Of a stretch of 33,815 nt of DNA, positions 24,081 to 33,018 are shown one piece after another. The number at the start of each line of letters is the position of its first letter. Positions within the stretch are counted from its first letter, which is position 1. The notes under the pieces were generated by a model that saw nothing but the letters and a program-made list of their open reading frames with translations, was not told the DNA's origin and searched no databases. The stretch comes from CAZHLD01 sp964533185 (GTDB lineage Bacteria > Acidobacteriota > Terriglobia > Acidiferrales > UBA7541): assembly GCA_964533185.1 (NCBI GenBank), contig CAZHLD010000028.1, positions 1-33,815 of the forward strand. The letters are read 5' to 3'. Made by a program: the position numbers and the translations under genes.

Positions 24081-24105
24081 TAGGGGCACGATATATCGTG
24101 CCCTA
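24081..24105. repeat. Perfect palindrome between convergent genes
   Basis: GGGCACGATATATCGTGCCC (24084-24103) is a perfect 20-base palindrome, extended by TAG/CTA. It sits between the fadA stop (24061) and the convergent SRPBCC gene (24111). It may act as a bidirectional terminator or be a copy of a dispersed repeat. Confidence 0.65.
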
Positions 24106-24110
24106 ACGCT

Positions 24111-24674
24111 TCAAGGTGTTGCGGCCATTCGCGGCTCTGCTTCCACCAGAGATTTCAGCCTTGCCAGGTCGCCCACGAGCTTTTTCTGCGCAGAGGAAGT
24201 GATCAGCGACTCCAACAATTGCAGCCAGAACGGAAAGTACCTGCTTCTGCCGGTGAGGGTCAGCAAAGTGTTGCGGTCCTGTTCGACAATCGCGTACTCA
24301 CCTGTTTCGGTGAAGCCCATCGAGGGATGACCGATGGACTTCACCTTGAAGCCGATCTGCCGGTTGGGCACGAATGCAGTGATCTCCATCTCCATGTCGG
24401 TGCGTTCGCCGTCCATCACCACGGTCATCTCGAAGCGATTCCCGACGCCTTCGACGCCCGGCGTCAGATGACGGATTTCGGTCAGGCCGCTCACCCATTT
24501 CTTCACCAGGTCGTCGTTCGTCAGGTACCGCCAGACTTGCGCTGGAGGTCTGTTAATGTCGATCGTGGCCGAGTTGATCCCTGCACCTTTGCGGAATCCG
24601 GCAAGCCACAGCCCCAGGACGACCAACACAACCACAGCCACAATCCCTATCAGGATCCTCCGCACCCATTTCAT
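24111..24674 (-). CDS. membrane-anchored SRPBCC (START-like) protein
   Basis: The 187-residue product has one N-terminal membrane helix (IGIVAVVVLVVLGLWLAG) and a START-like domain starting ATIDINRPPAQVWRYLTND, typical of polyketide-cyclase/SRPBCC proteins that hold hydrophobic ligands in a deep pocket. The domain then goes through LTEIRHLTPGVEGVGNRFEMTVVM to FPFWLQLLESLI. GAGGAGG precedes the ATG. It is the last gene of a five-gene minus-strand run and starts 10 bases after the previous stop. Ligand unknown. Confidence 0.85.
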   Translation of the reverse strand: MKWVRRILIGIVAVVVLVVLGLWLAGFRKGAGINSATIDINRPPAQVWRYLTNDDLVKKWVSGLTEIRHLTPGVEGVGNRFEMTVVMDGERTDMEMEITAFVPNRQIGFKVKSIGHPSMGFTETGEYAIVEQDRNTLLTLTGRSRYFPFWLQLLESLITSSAQKKLVGDLARLKSLVEAEPRMAATP

Positions 24675-24684
24675 GCGAGCCTCC

Positions 24685-25503
24685 TCAGTTGAGCAGTTTT
24701 GCGAGCACTCCGTCCCAGGTTTGCTTGAACGCGTCCACCTGCGCCTGGGGAACGCCGTAAGCCGAGAGCCAGATCTGCACGTTGTGCTCCAGGCCTGCGC
24801 CCTCGATCGACAGCCAGTAGAGCGCGCCGTTCAGGCCGTCCACGGTCAGGCAGAAGCCGCGATCCGGAACGACGAACTGCACGCGCCCGGTGAACGAATC
24901 GCCCGTGGCGGCGTGCAGTGTGTAGCGGCCGCTGACGGCCAGCGTGCCGACGCCTTCGGCAAAGAGTCCGCCCGCCCCGGCGAGCTTCGCGTAGATCTGC
25001 GGCCGGGGCTGCGCGACCTTGTGGCGCGACCACGCCGCCAAACGCGGCATGCCCGGATGACTCTCGAGATAGTGCCGCAGGTTGGTGAGCATGAAGACCC
25101 AGCCGTAGTTGGTGGAGTCGAAGTACTCGTTCTCCCACTCCGTGCCTGCGGCAGCAAAACCCGAGTTGACCAGGCGCACGAGCGTCTTCCCGCCGCGCGC
25201 CTCGAGCACCCACTCCACGAAAACGCCCGGGACCTCCCCACCGCCCGGCGCGCCCTCGCGCCACTGCAGGCGGCGGTTCACCTCCCAAACCGTGATGGGC
25301 GCTTTGCCCTGGCAGTCCGGACCCCAGGAGAGAAAGATGGAGCCGCCTTCGCCGGGCTCGATCTTCGCTTCGAGGGGGAACCAGCGCGTGAGCTCTTGCG
25401 CGTCGGTTAGCGCCCTCCAGACGGCTTCCACCGGCGCGGCAACCTCGATCTGCTTCTCGATGCGACGCGTGGCGGGCGAGCGAGTGGGCTTCTCAGCGGT
25501 CAT
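24685..25503 (-). CDS. SRPBCC (AHSA1-like) protein
   Basis: This 272-residue cytoplasmic protein contains an AHSA1-type START-like domain in the first 150 residues: IEVAAPVEAVWRALTDAQELTRWFPLEA, GGSIFLSWGPD, then LVRLVNSGFAAAGTEWENEYFDSTNYGW and NLRHYLESHPG. The second half is a further alpha/beta part ending VDAFKQTWDGVLAKLLN. It is a clear paralogue of the gene at 26098-26946, with the same VNSGF and HYLE(S/N)H landmarks. It starts 4 bases after the DUF1579-like stop, so translation is coupled. The ligand is not known. Confidence 0.88.
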   Translation of the reverse strand: MTAEKPTRSPATRRIEKQIEVAAPVEAVWRALTDAQELTRWFPLEAKIEPGEGGSIFLSWGPDCQGKAPITVWEVNRRLQWREGAPGGGEVPGVFVEWVLEARGGKTLVRLVNSGFAAAGTEWENEYFDSTNYGWVFMLTNLRHYLESHPGMPRLAAWSRHKVAQPRPQIYAKLAGAGGLFAEGVGTLAVSGRYTLHAATGDSFTGRVQFVVPDRGFCLTVDGLNGALYWLSIEGAGLEHNVQIWLSAYGVPQAQVDAFKQTWDGVLAKLLN

Positions 25504-25507
25504 GGCG

Positions 25508-26038
25508 TCACTTGGCTCCGCTCGCCTTGCGCGTGAACTTCATCACGGTTGTGGACGGCTTGCCGTTCTCAACGCCCTGCCACTCCTGGACGAGGTGGTT
25601 GGCGTCCGGTATGCGCAACGTCAGGCCGCGCATCAGCGGGCCGCCGGTGCGCCAGGCATTGGTGGCATCTTGAAAGACGAATCGGATCTCAGCGGCATTG
25701 GCCGACGAAATCTTAGCGCGCATGCGGGGCTGGTCGCCATCGGGACAATAGTGCGTCGCGATCAGGTCGGCACCGTCGGGATGGTAGATCGTGATCATCG
25801 GGGAACTCGGGTCGTCTTGCGCATTTGATTCCATCAATGCCGTGCCGCTCGAGATCAGCCGGAAGGTCAGGACCATGGGCTTGCCGTCGTCGGCAACGCC
25901 TTCCCAGTCGCCCACCAGCTTCTTCATGGCCTCAAACCCGGGCGAGCGCTGGCTGCCCGCGGGCGACTGGGAGGCGACGCCCGCGGCCCACAGAGTAACC
26001 GCAATCACCACGCAGAGAATCCAGCAGAGATGCTTCAT
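25508..26038 (-). CDS. secreted DUF1579-like protein
   Basis: The 176-residue product has a signal peptide (MKHLCWILCVVIAVTLWAAGVAS) and a small beta-barrel domain with FEAMKKLVGDWEGVADDGKPMVLTFRLIS and the end GLTLRIPDANHLVQEWQGVENGKPS. The layout resembles the protein at 411-1037. AAGGAGGAAA precedes the ATG, the best ribosome site in this run. It is unusual to find a secreted protein between cytoplasmic SRPBCC proteins in one operon, and this hints that the operon handles a compound on both sides of the membrane. Confidence 0.82.
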   Translation of the reverse strand: MKHLCWILCVVIAVTLWAAGVASQSPAGSQRSPGFEAMKKLVGDWEGVADDGKPMVLTFRLISSGTALMESNAQDDPSSPMITIYHPDGADLIATHYCPDGDQPRMRAKISSANAAEIRFVFQDATNAWRTGGPLMRGLTLRIPDANHLVQEWQGVENGKPSTTVMKFTRKASGAK

Positions 26039-26097
26039 GGTCTTTCCTCCTTTTGATCATCGTTCCAAAATGCTTGAAGTGCCGTTTGACCTCAATC

Positions 26098-26946
26098 TCA
26101 ACTCGCGGCAGAGGCCGATGGCGCGAACACCGCGGCCAGCCGCTCGACCGCTGGAGTCATCTCGTTTTCAAGCTGTTGCGCGCGCGCCGGCTCCATGCCC
26201 CAGCACGGCCCGCGCACGCCGACCATGCGTTTGCCAGGCCCGAAGGCAAAAGCCTTCATCTCAAACGTGGCGCGCATCTCCTCCCAACTGAGCGTCACTT
26301 CGCGAGGCGTCACAGCCAGCACCCGGCCGCTCATTTTACTGCTATCGCGCAGCACGAGCGTATACCGCTCGCCCTGTGCGCCGATGCCGCCGGAGCGCGT
26401 GAGCCATTTGGCAAGGAAATCTTCGCGCAGAAAATAAGGCCTTAGCTGCTCGTACTCAAATTGTGCCGGCCGCATTACGAGAAATTGCGACTTGGGCTGG
26501 CCGAAGTGATTCTCGAGGTAGTGCTTCAGAATGGCCAGCGACATCCGCCAGCCGGAGACGATACCTTCGTACTCGTCGTTCCAATCGGCGCTCTCTTTGA
26601 AGCCGGAGTTGACCAGTTCGAGCCGGGTCTCTCCGCCTTCGCGGTGGATGGTGATCTCAAGCAGGCCCGGCGGATAGCCCGAACCGGGTTGGTCCCACTT
26701 CAGCGCGAAGCGCTTGCCGGGCTCGGCGGCAACGACGGTGTAGGGGAGCGCGTAGCCAAACTTGTCAAAGAACCACGTGAACGTTGTCCCCACCTCCGGC
26801 TTGCCATCGGCGCGGTCGGTGAACCACTGCGCGATCTTTACCGGGTCGGTCCACGCCTCCCAGACCTGTTGAGGAGATGCGGTGGTGCGGATCTCGTCGC
26901 GGATGATGCGGCCGCCCTGCTCGAACTTGGGCGAAGGTGTGGTCAT
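26098..26946 (-). CDS. SRPBCC (AHSA1-like) protein
   Basis: This 282-residue cytoplasmic protein starts with a START-like domain: IRDEIRTTASPQQVWEAWTDPVKIAQWFTDRADG, GTTFTWFFDKFG, RLELVNSGFKESADWNDEYEGIVSGWRMSLAILKHYLENHFG. A second part with LREDFLAKWLTRSGG and RYTLVLRDSSKMSGRVLAVTPREVTLSW follows. It overlaps the stop of the ArsR-like regulator by four bases (ATGA), so it is translated with it. ArsR-SRPBCC pairs are a known arrangement where the regulator controls its own partner. The ligand is unknown. Confidence 0.88.
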   Translation of the reverse strand: MTTPSPKFEQGGRIIRDEIRTTASPQQVWEAWTDPVKIAQWFTDRADGKPEVGTTFTWFFDKFGYALPYTVVAAEPGKRFALKWDQPGSGYPPGLLEITIHREGGETRLELVNSGFKESADWNDEYEGIVSGWRMSLAILKHYLENHFGQPKSQFLVMRPAQFEYEQLRPYFLREDFLAKWLTRSGGIGAQGERYTLVLRDSSKMSGRVLAVTPREVTLSWEEMRATFEMKAFAFGPGKRMVGVRGPCWGMEPARAQQLENEMTPAVERLAAVFAPSASAAS

Positions 26947-27578
26947 AGGGTTTCTCCAGGGGTAGCGTCGGGTTGCGGTGGGATTGGGTAACAGCCGAGC
27001 ACCAGGCGGTACGGCCGACCGGCGCCGGCAGTGCCGTCAGCGCGCGTGTAGGGTGAAGCGTAACGGCCAGCCACGTCCACCACGGCCGACTGAAGCGCCC
27101 GGGCGAACACGGCGCGTTGTTCGGCCGATTCAAAGCGCAGCTCGGTGTTGATGGAAAGCGTGGAGAGCCGCTTGCCCCGCGCGGCGGCTTCGCGGCCGGC
27201 TCGGCCCAGCTCGGCCTGGGCTTGAGCCGTCAACGCCAGCAGGTAGGCGGCGCTGAAGGCGTCTTCGATGCGGCGGGCATCCGGGCCCAGCCGCCCAAGC
27301 AACTCCGGCGAGAGCACGTAGCTGCGCGCCGTGGCCACGTAGCGCTGCTCGGTCATGTTGCGTTTGCGGCGCCGGCCGGCGCGCGCCAGGAAGTGCGAAC
27401 GGGCGAGCTCGCGCACGTGGTAGTTCACCCTCTGGCGGGGAAGATGCAGCCGCCGGGCGAGACCGGCAGCCGAATCAGGCTCGCGCAGGGCTTCGAGGAT
27501 GCGCAGCCGCAAGGGATGGAGCAGGGCGGAGGCGCGGGAGGCGTCCAGGACGAGGTCGACTTGCTGGGTGGGCGTCAT
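26943..27578 (-). CDS. ArsR-like winged-helix regulator
   Basis: The 211-residue product begins MTPTQQVDLVLDASRASALLHPLRLRILEALREPDSAAGLARRLHLPRQRVNYHVRELARSHFLARAG. This is a winged-helix domain of the ArsR type, with the recognition helix near LPRQRVNYHVREL. No Cys-based metal site is visible in the DNA-binding helix, so it is more likely to sense an organic ligand. The C-terminal 130 residues are helical with a small strand set and could be the sensor. The open frame to 27602 is rejected because a consensus promoter lies directly before the ATG at 27578. It leads the five-gene run down to 24111. Confidence 0.85.
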   Translation of the reverse strand: MTPTQQVDLVLDASRASALLHPLRLRILEALREPDSAAGLARRLHLPRQRVNYHVRELARSHFLARAGRRRKRNMTEQRYVATARSYVLSPELLGRLGPDARRIEDAFSAAYLLALTAQAQAELGRAGREAAARGKRLSTLSINTELRFESAEQRAVFARALQSAVVDVAGRYASPYTRADGTAGAGRPYRLVLGCYPIPPQPDATPGETL

Positions 27579-27586
27579 GGGTTTCC

Positions 27587-27615
27587 TGTATACCACAGAC
27601 AATTAAAGCTGTCAA
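27587..27615 (-). promoter_or_regulatory. Strong sigma-70-type promoter of the ArsR-SRPBCC operon
   Basis: On the minus strand TTGACA (27615-27610) is the perfect -35 box and TATACA (27592-27587) a near-perfect -10 box, separated by exactly 17 bases. Transcription should begin near 27580, within a few bases of the ATG at 27578, so the message is leaderless or almost so. The flanking 27600-27640 region is AT-rich. Confidence 0.7.
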
Positions 27616-27783
27616 GAAAAATAGTATTATCAATAAAATGCCGCGAGAAGAACCTCGACCCCCTCCCTGCCCCGGACGGCTCACGCCCGGCCCTGCCGCA
27701 ACGCCAATTGCCTCCTGCGCGGCTTCCCGTTAAGATAAAGAGCCCGCGGTTCCCGGCAGGTCCTTAGGTTCCTGGGAAGACGA

Positions 27784-28239
27784 ATGGCAACAGCACACGC
27801 CTGGTATTTTGCATACGGCAGCAACATGAGCCGAGCGCAGATGCGCTCTCGTGCCGGCACGGTCCTCTCCGAGCAGCCGGCGCGTCTCGAAAACTACGAG
27901 CTTATCTTCAATAAGAAAGCCCGCGGCGGCACAGGCGCGGCCAACATCCGCCTGTCGCCCGGCCGCGTTGTCCACGGCGTTCTGTATCAGATTCCCGAGG
28001 CGGCCTTCCGCAGCCTGGACCGCTTCGAAAACGCGCCCGAGCACTACCGGCGCATCGAAGTGAACGTCACTGACTCTGCGGGTAAGAAAGTGCCGGCGCA
28101 GGTTTACATCGCCACGCGGGTCGAGACGGGTCTGCGTCCTGCCACGCACTATCTGAAAACCATCCTCGACGGGGCCGGCGAGCACGGCCTGCCCGAGGAG
28201 TATATTGGTGTCGTGAAAGCCGCGGCGGGTGCCGGCTGA
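27784..28239 (+). CDS. gamma-glutamylcyclotransferase family protein
   Basis: This 151-residue protein has the BtrG/GGCT fold: FAYGSNM (Y11-G-S-N14, the substrate loop), then VVHGVLYQIPEAAFRSLDRFE82NAPEHYRR, where E82 is placed as the general base of the family. It also has VYIATRVETGLRPATHYLKTILDGAGEHGLPEEYI. GGCT enzymes release 5-oxoproline from gamma-glutamyl amino acids or amines. GGAAG lies just before the ATG. It is a single gene between the ArsR operon (divergent) and fadE. Substrate choice cannot be read from sequence. Confidence 0.9.
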   Translation: MATAHAWYFAYGSNMSRAQMRSRAGTVLSEQPARLENYELIFNKKARGGTGAANIRLSPGRVVHGVLYQIPEAAFRSLDRFENAPEHYRRIEVNVTDSAGKKVPAQVYIATRVETGLRPATHYLKTILDGAGEHGLPEEYIGVVKAAAGAG

Positions 28240-28323
28240 CAAGATGGGTTTCACGGCCCTGTAGTCGAAACTCATACTGCATGAATCGCTCGGCGACGGT
28301 AGCTGAGCACGAATGGAGCTCCC

Positions 28324-30117
<1,794 letters not shown>

Positions 30118-30123
30118 GCCGGC

Positions 30124-30744
30124 GTGCGCCCGGAAAACCTCTCGACCGATTGGATTCGCCCGCTGGCCACTCCTTACCTGCGCAGCTACCGCGCCGTGGC
30201 CGGGCGTCGCGGTGCATTGCGCGGCTACTGGTTTCTCTCCCCTGCGATTGCCGCTCCGGCGAAGCTGGGATTTTTTGTCGGCTACCTCACCGACGGCCGC
30301 GAGCTTGCCTGCCTGAAACCCGAGCCGCCGGAGTGTCTGGTGTTCGTCTGCGTCGCGCCGCCCGGCGGGGCGCTCCATCGCCGGCTGGTGGCCCGGCCGG
30401 AGAGTCTGTTGCGGAAGACATTCGATTACATCCGTTGGCTCACGCACCGGCCGCCGCGATTTGTTTTCCACGCGGAGGAAATGGCCGTGATGGTGCGGCA
30501 TCAGTCCATGCGCGAGTGGCCGCGGGAAAAGTACGAGCACTACTCGCGCAATTTCTTTATCGAGACGCTGGCCTGGCTGGTGCGCAGCGGTTTGGTGCGC
30601 CGTCTGCTGGAGGAAGTGGCGACGCCGGCCCGGCAGCGAGCGGCGAAAGCCCCTCCATCGCGGAAGAAACCCGGTGAGGCGCGGTTGAGGGATACGCGGC
30701 GGGGTTCAAAATCCGGCGTTTCGCGGAGGCCTCGCTCCCGATAG
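30124..30744 (+). CDS. conserved protein downstream of fadE, function unknown
   Basis: The 206-residue product starts at a GTG only 6 bases after the fadE stop, so it is probably translated with it. It contains an ordered domain: RPLATPYLRSYRAVAGRRGALRGYWFLSPAIAAPAKLGFFVGYLTDGRELACL, FVCVAPPGG, and FDYIRWLTHRPPRFVFHAEEMAVMVRHQSMREWPREKYEHYSRNFFIETLAWLV. The C-terminal 45 residues are a basic Lys/Arg/Ser-rich tail. No membrane helix is certain. Linkage to fadE suggests a role in fatty-acid metabolism, but this is inference only. Confidence 0.72.
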   Translation: MRPENLSTDWIRPLATPYLRSYRAVAGRRGALRGYWFLSPAIAAPAKLGFFVGYLTDGRELACLKPEPPECLVFVCVAPPGGALHRRLVARPESLLRKTFDYIRWLTHRPPRFVFHAEEMAVMVRHQSMREWPREKYEHYSRNFFIETLAWLVRSGLVRRLLEEVATPARQRAAKAPPSRKKPGEARLRDTRRGSKSGVSRRPRSR

Positions 30745-30764
30745 AGTGTCTTGGGGAGGGGCCA

Positions 30765-30908
30765 TTGAAACCTAGCCGATTTCTCACCGTTTCGCTAGCT
30801 GTGCTAATTGTTTTCCTTCTCGCCGCAAATATTTACCAAAACCACGTCATTCGCAAGCAGAGCGCTGAAATGCGCTGGTACGTGGAGCACTGCAAATCAT
30901 TTCGCTAG
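30765..30908 (+). CDS. small single-pass membrane protein (47 residues)
   Basis: A frame starts at TTG 30765 with GGGGAGGGG about 5 bases upstream and stops at TAG 30906-30908. The product has a short basic start (MKPSRF), one hydrophobic helix (LTVSLAVLIVFLLAANIY), and a polar basic tail with one Cys near the end (VEHCKSFR). The ribosome site and the helix together make it likely to be real despite its size. The function is unknown. Confidence 0.5.
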   Translation: MKPSRFLTVSLAVLIVFLLAANIYQNHVIRKQSAEMRWYVEHCKSFR

Positions 30909-31073
30909 CTGAAGGCCGGGTCACAGAAACGGTAAAGGAATCTCCTTTTCCACAGACCTGCCCCCATTCCCACTTGCGTAATTGGTTGTCTAGAAGTATC
31001 TTGAGGTCGGCGCTGGGGCGCATCTTTTGGAGGGGAGTTGCATCTATCCCGGTGTAGCCAGGAGACGACAGCC
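30909..31073. other. Intergenic region between two small membrane-protein genes
   Basis: I see no gene or strong structure in these 165 bases apart from a run of GGAG-type purines just before the next start. Confidence 0.4.
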
Positions 31074-31427
31074 ATGCCCCCCCGGCCCCTGAAAGCTGAG
31101 CGCTCCCACGCGTCGAATTCTGTCCCGAAATCAACCCAACCAGAATGTGGTCCCCACGCCGACAAAGCCCGGAAGTGGATGTGGCTGCTGCTGGCCGTGT
31201 TGGTCGCCTCGCAGATGTATTTTGTGCAGGAACTTCTCGCCGCGCTGTTTCTTTTCACGCTCGGATTTGTTGTGCTGGGATTGTTGGCGCTGGCTGTCTA
31301 TGGGTTGAGAAAAGTCGGCGGCCGGGGCCTCGCCTGGACGCAACGCGTGCGCGTCGCTGCACTGGCGATGACCGAAGAAGTTAGTAGAAAGCTGCTCCGC
31401 CGTCCACGTTCAGAGCCTGCCCGGTAA
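31074..31427 (+). CDS. small two-helix membrane protein, function unknown
   Basis: The 117-residue product starts at ATG 31074 with GGAG 9 bases upstream. A polar N-tail of about 35 residues leads to two close hydrophobic helices (KWMWLLLAVLVASQMYFVQELL and AALFLFTLGFVVLGLLALAVYGL). The cytoplasmic C-tail is basic (VSRKLLRRPRSEPAR). Its last 47 bases overlap the 3' end of the convergent SDR gene. The function is unknown. Confidence 0.65.
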   Translation: MPPRPLKAERSHASNSVPKSTQPECGPHADKARKWMWLLLAVLVASQMYFVQELLAALFLFTLGFVVLGLLALAVYGLRKVGGRGLAWTQRVRVAALAMTEEVSRKLLRRPRSEPAR

Positions 31428-31998
31428 TTGCGCTGGCCTGGTCGGAGACCAGGAAAAGCGCGGCCGCCGCAATTTCGTCGGCGGTTTGCCCTCGCCCTTG
31501 CAGGATCCCATCAAGAAAGTTGGCAAGCTGTTCCTCCCGGCCCACTTGCAGCCGTTCAGCAAGCACCCGCCCCAGTTCCTTGGACATTTGCGTTTCGGGC
31601 ACCGGGCCCGGGCAGATGGCGTTGACGCGCACTCCTTTACGCGCTGCCTCCGCCGCGGTGACGCGAGTCAGCCCCAGCAGCCCGGCCTTGGCGGCCGCGT
31701 AGGGCGAGCCCCAGGCAAAGGCTGACTTGGCCGAGAGGCTGGAGATATTGAGGATGACTCCGGAGCCGCGCGCATACATCTCCGGCAGCACCAGCCGCGT
31801 CAGCAGGAAGGCGCCGCGCAGATGCACGGCAATCACCGCATCCCACTCTGCGGGCGTGATCTCCTCGACCGGCTTCACCGGGCCGTAGTCGCCGGCGTTG
31901 TTCACCAGGATATGGACGGCGCCGAACTTTTGTCGCGCCGTAGCCACGATCTGCTGGCAGTCTTCCTCGCGGGAGACGTCAGCTCGCACCGCCGCCCC
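31381..31998 (-). CDS. short-chain dehydrogenase/reductase (N-terminus lost in gap)
   Basis: The visible 205 residues cover the C-terminal four-fifths of an SDR. ILVNNAGDYGPV is the NNAG motif, ILNISSLSAKSAFAWGSPYAAAKAGLLG holds the catalytic Ser and Y-x3-K, and VRVNAICPGPV follows. It ends SAITGQALNVDGGAAFY, the usual C-terminal motif of FabG-like enzymes. The Rossmann TGxxxGIG is missing because the gene enters the N run at 31998; about 50 residues should be lost. The first in-frame Val at 31989 is not the start. The substrate cannot be told; NAD(P)H-dependent reduction or oxidation of a hydroxyl group is expected. Confidence 0.92.
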   Translation of the reverse strand, partial: GAAVRADVSREEDCQQIVATARQKFGAVHILVNNAGDYGPVKPVEEITPAEWDAVIAVHLRGAFLLTRLVLPEMYARGSGVILNISSLSAKSAFAWGSPYAAAKAGLLGLTRVTAAEAARKGVRVNAICPGPVPETQMSKELGRVLAERLQVGREEQLANFLDGILQGRGQTADEIAAAALFLVSDQASAITGQALNVDGGAAFY

Positions 31999-32098
31999 NN
32001 NNNNNNNNNNNNNNNNNNNNNNNNNNNNNNNNNNNNNNNNNNNNNNNNNNNNNNNNNNNNNNNNNNNNNNNNNNNNNNNNNNNNNNNNNNNNNNNNNN
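31999..32098. other. Run of 100 N, true scaffold gap
   Basis: The flanking sequences share no overlap. On the left the SDR gene lacks about 50 N-terminal residues and on the right ispH lacks about 33 (compared with E. coli IspH), so at least about 250 bases are missing and 100 N is only a placeholder. Confidence 0.85.
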
Positions 32099-32950
32099 GT
32101 GTACGTCCACCACGAAATCGTGCATAACCGCTACGTAGTGGACCAGCTCCGCAAGCGCGGCGCCATCTTCGTGGAGGCAGTGGACGAGGTGCCCTCCGGG
32201 TCGGTTTTGGTCTTCAGCGCCCACGGCGTCCCACCGGCGGTCCGCGAAGAGGCCCGCACGCGCAGCCTGCGCGTGATTGACGCCACCTGTCCGCTGGTCA
32301 CCAAGGTCCACCTCGAAGCGCTCAAGTTTGCCCGCGAAGGCCGGACGATCATCCTGATCGGCCACGTGGACCACCAGGAGATCATTGGCACCTCAGGCGA
32401 AGCGCCTGACCGCACGGTGGTGGTGGATAACGTCGAGGACGTGGACCGTCTCCAGGTTCCCGACCCGGACAAGCTCGCGTTTCTCACCCAGACGACACTG
32501 AGCTTTTACGATACCCAGGAGATCGTCGCGCGCCTTCGCCAGCGTTTTCCCACAATTCTCGGCCCGGCCTCCGCCGACATCTGCTACGCCACGCAAAACC
32601 GTCAGGAAGCCGTCGAGCAGATGGCCCGCGATGTGGACCTGATCCTGGTGGTTGGGTCAGAGAACAGCTCGAACTCGAACCGGCTGGTCGAAGTCGCCGA
32701 GCGCTCCGGCGTTCGCGCGCGGTTGATCGACAACGCCGACGAAGTCCTGCCGGAGTGGCTGGAGGGCGTGCGCCGCGTCGGGCTCACTGCTGGCGCCTCG
32801 GCCCCGGAGATACTGGTTGAGCAAGTAAGCGAGCGCCTGGCCGGCCTGGGTTTCACCGACCAGCGCGATCTGGATTTGATCCGAGAAGACGTGCGCTTCA
32901 CGCTGCCGCCGGAGTTGGCCCAGATCGCTCCGGCCGGCAATCGCGGCTAG
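32099..32950 (+). CDS. ispH: 4-hydroxy-3-methylbut-2-enyl diphosphate reductase (N-terminus lost in gap)
   Basis: IspH makes IPP and DMAPP from HMBPP in the last step of the MEP isoprenoid pathway. The visible 283 residues begin VYVHHEIVHNRYVV, matching about residue 33 of E. coli IspH. IDATCPLVTKVH and ADICYATQNRQ carry two of the three cluster Cys; the first lies in the missing N-terminus. GHVDHQEIIGT keeps the active-site His and Glu, and TQTTLS and SENSSNSNRL line the substrate pocket. The frame is intact from 32099 to the TAG. The next gene begins 68 bases later. Confidence 0.96.
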   Translation: MYVHHEIVHNRYVVDQLRKRGAIFVEAVDEVPSGSVLVFSAHGVPPAVREEARTRSLRVIDATCPLVTKVHLEALKFAREGRTIILIGHVDHQEIIGTSGEAPDRTVVVDNVEDVDRLQVPDPDKLAFLTQTTLSFYDTQEIVARLRQRFPTILGPASADICYATQNRQEAVEQMARDVDLILVVGSENSSNSNRLVEVAERSGVRARLIDNADEVLPEWLEGVRRVGLTAGASAPEILVEQVSERLAGLGFTDQRDLDLIREDVRFTLPPELAQIAPAGNRG

Positions 32951-33018
32951 GGGGCTCGCGGCACCCGGTTCCCCAGTGCCCGGGCGGGACTCGCGACCTG
33001 AAAACGGAGGGCAGCTAC

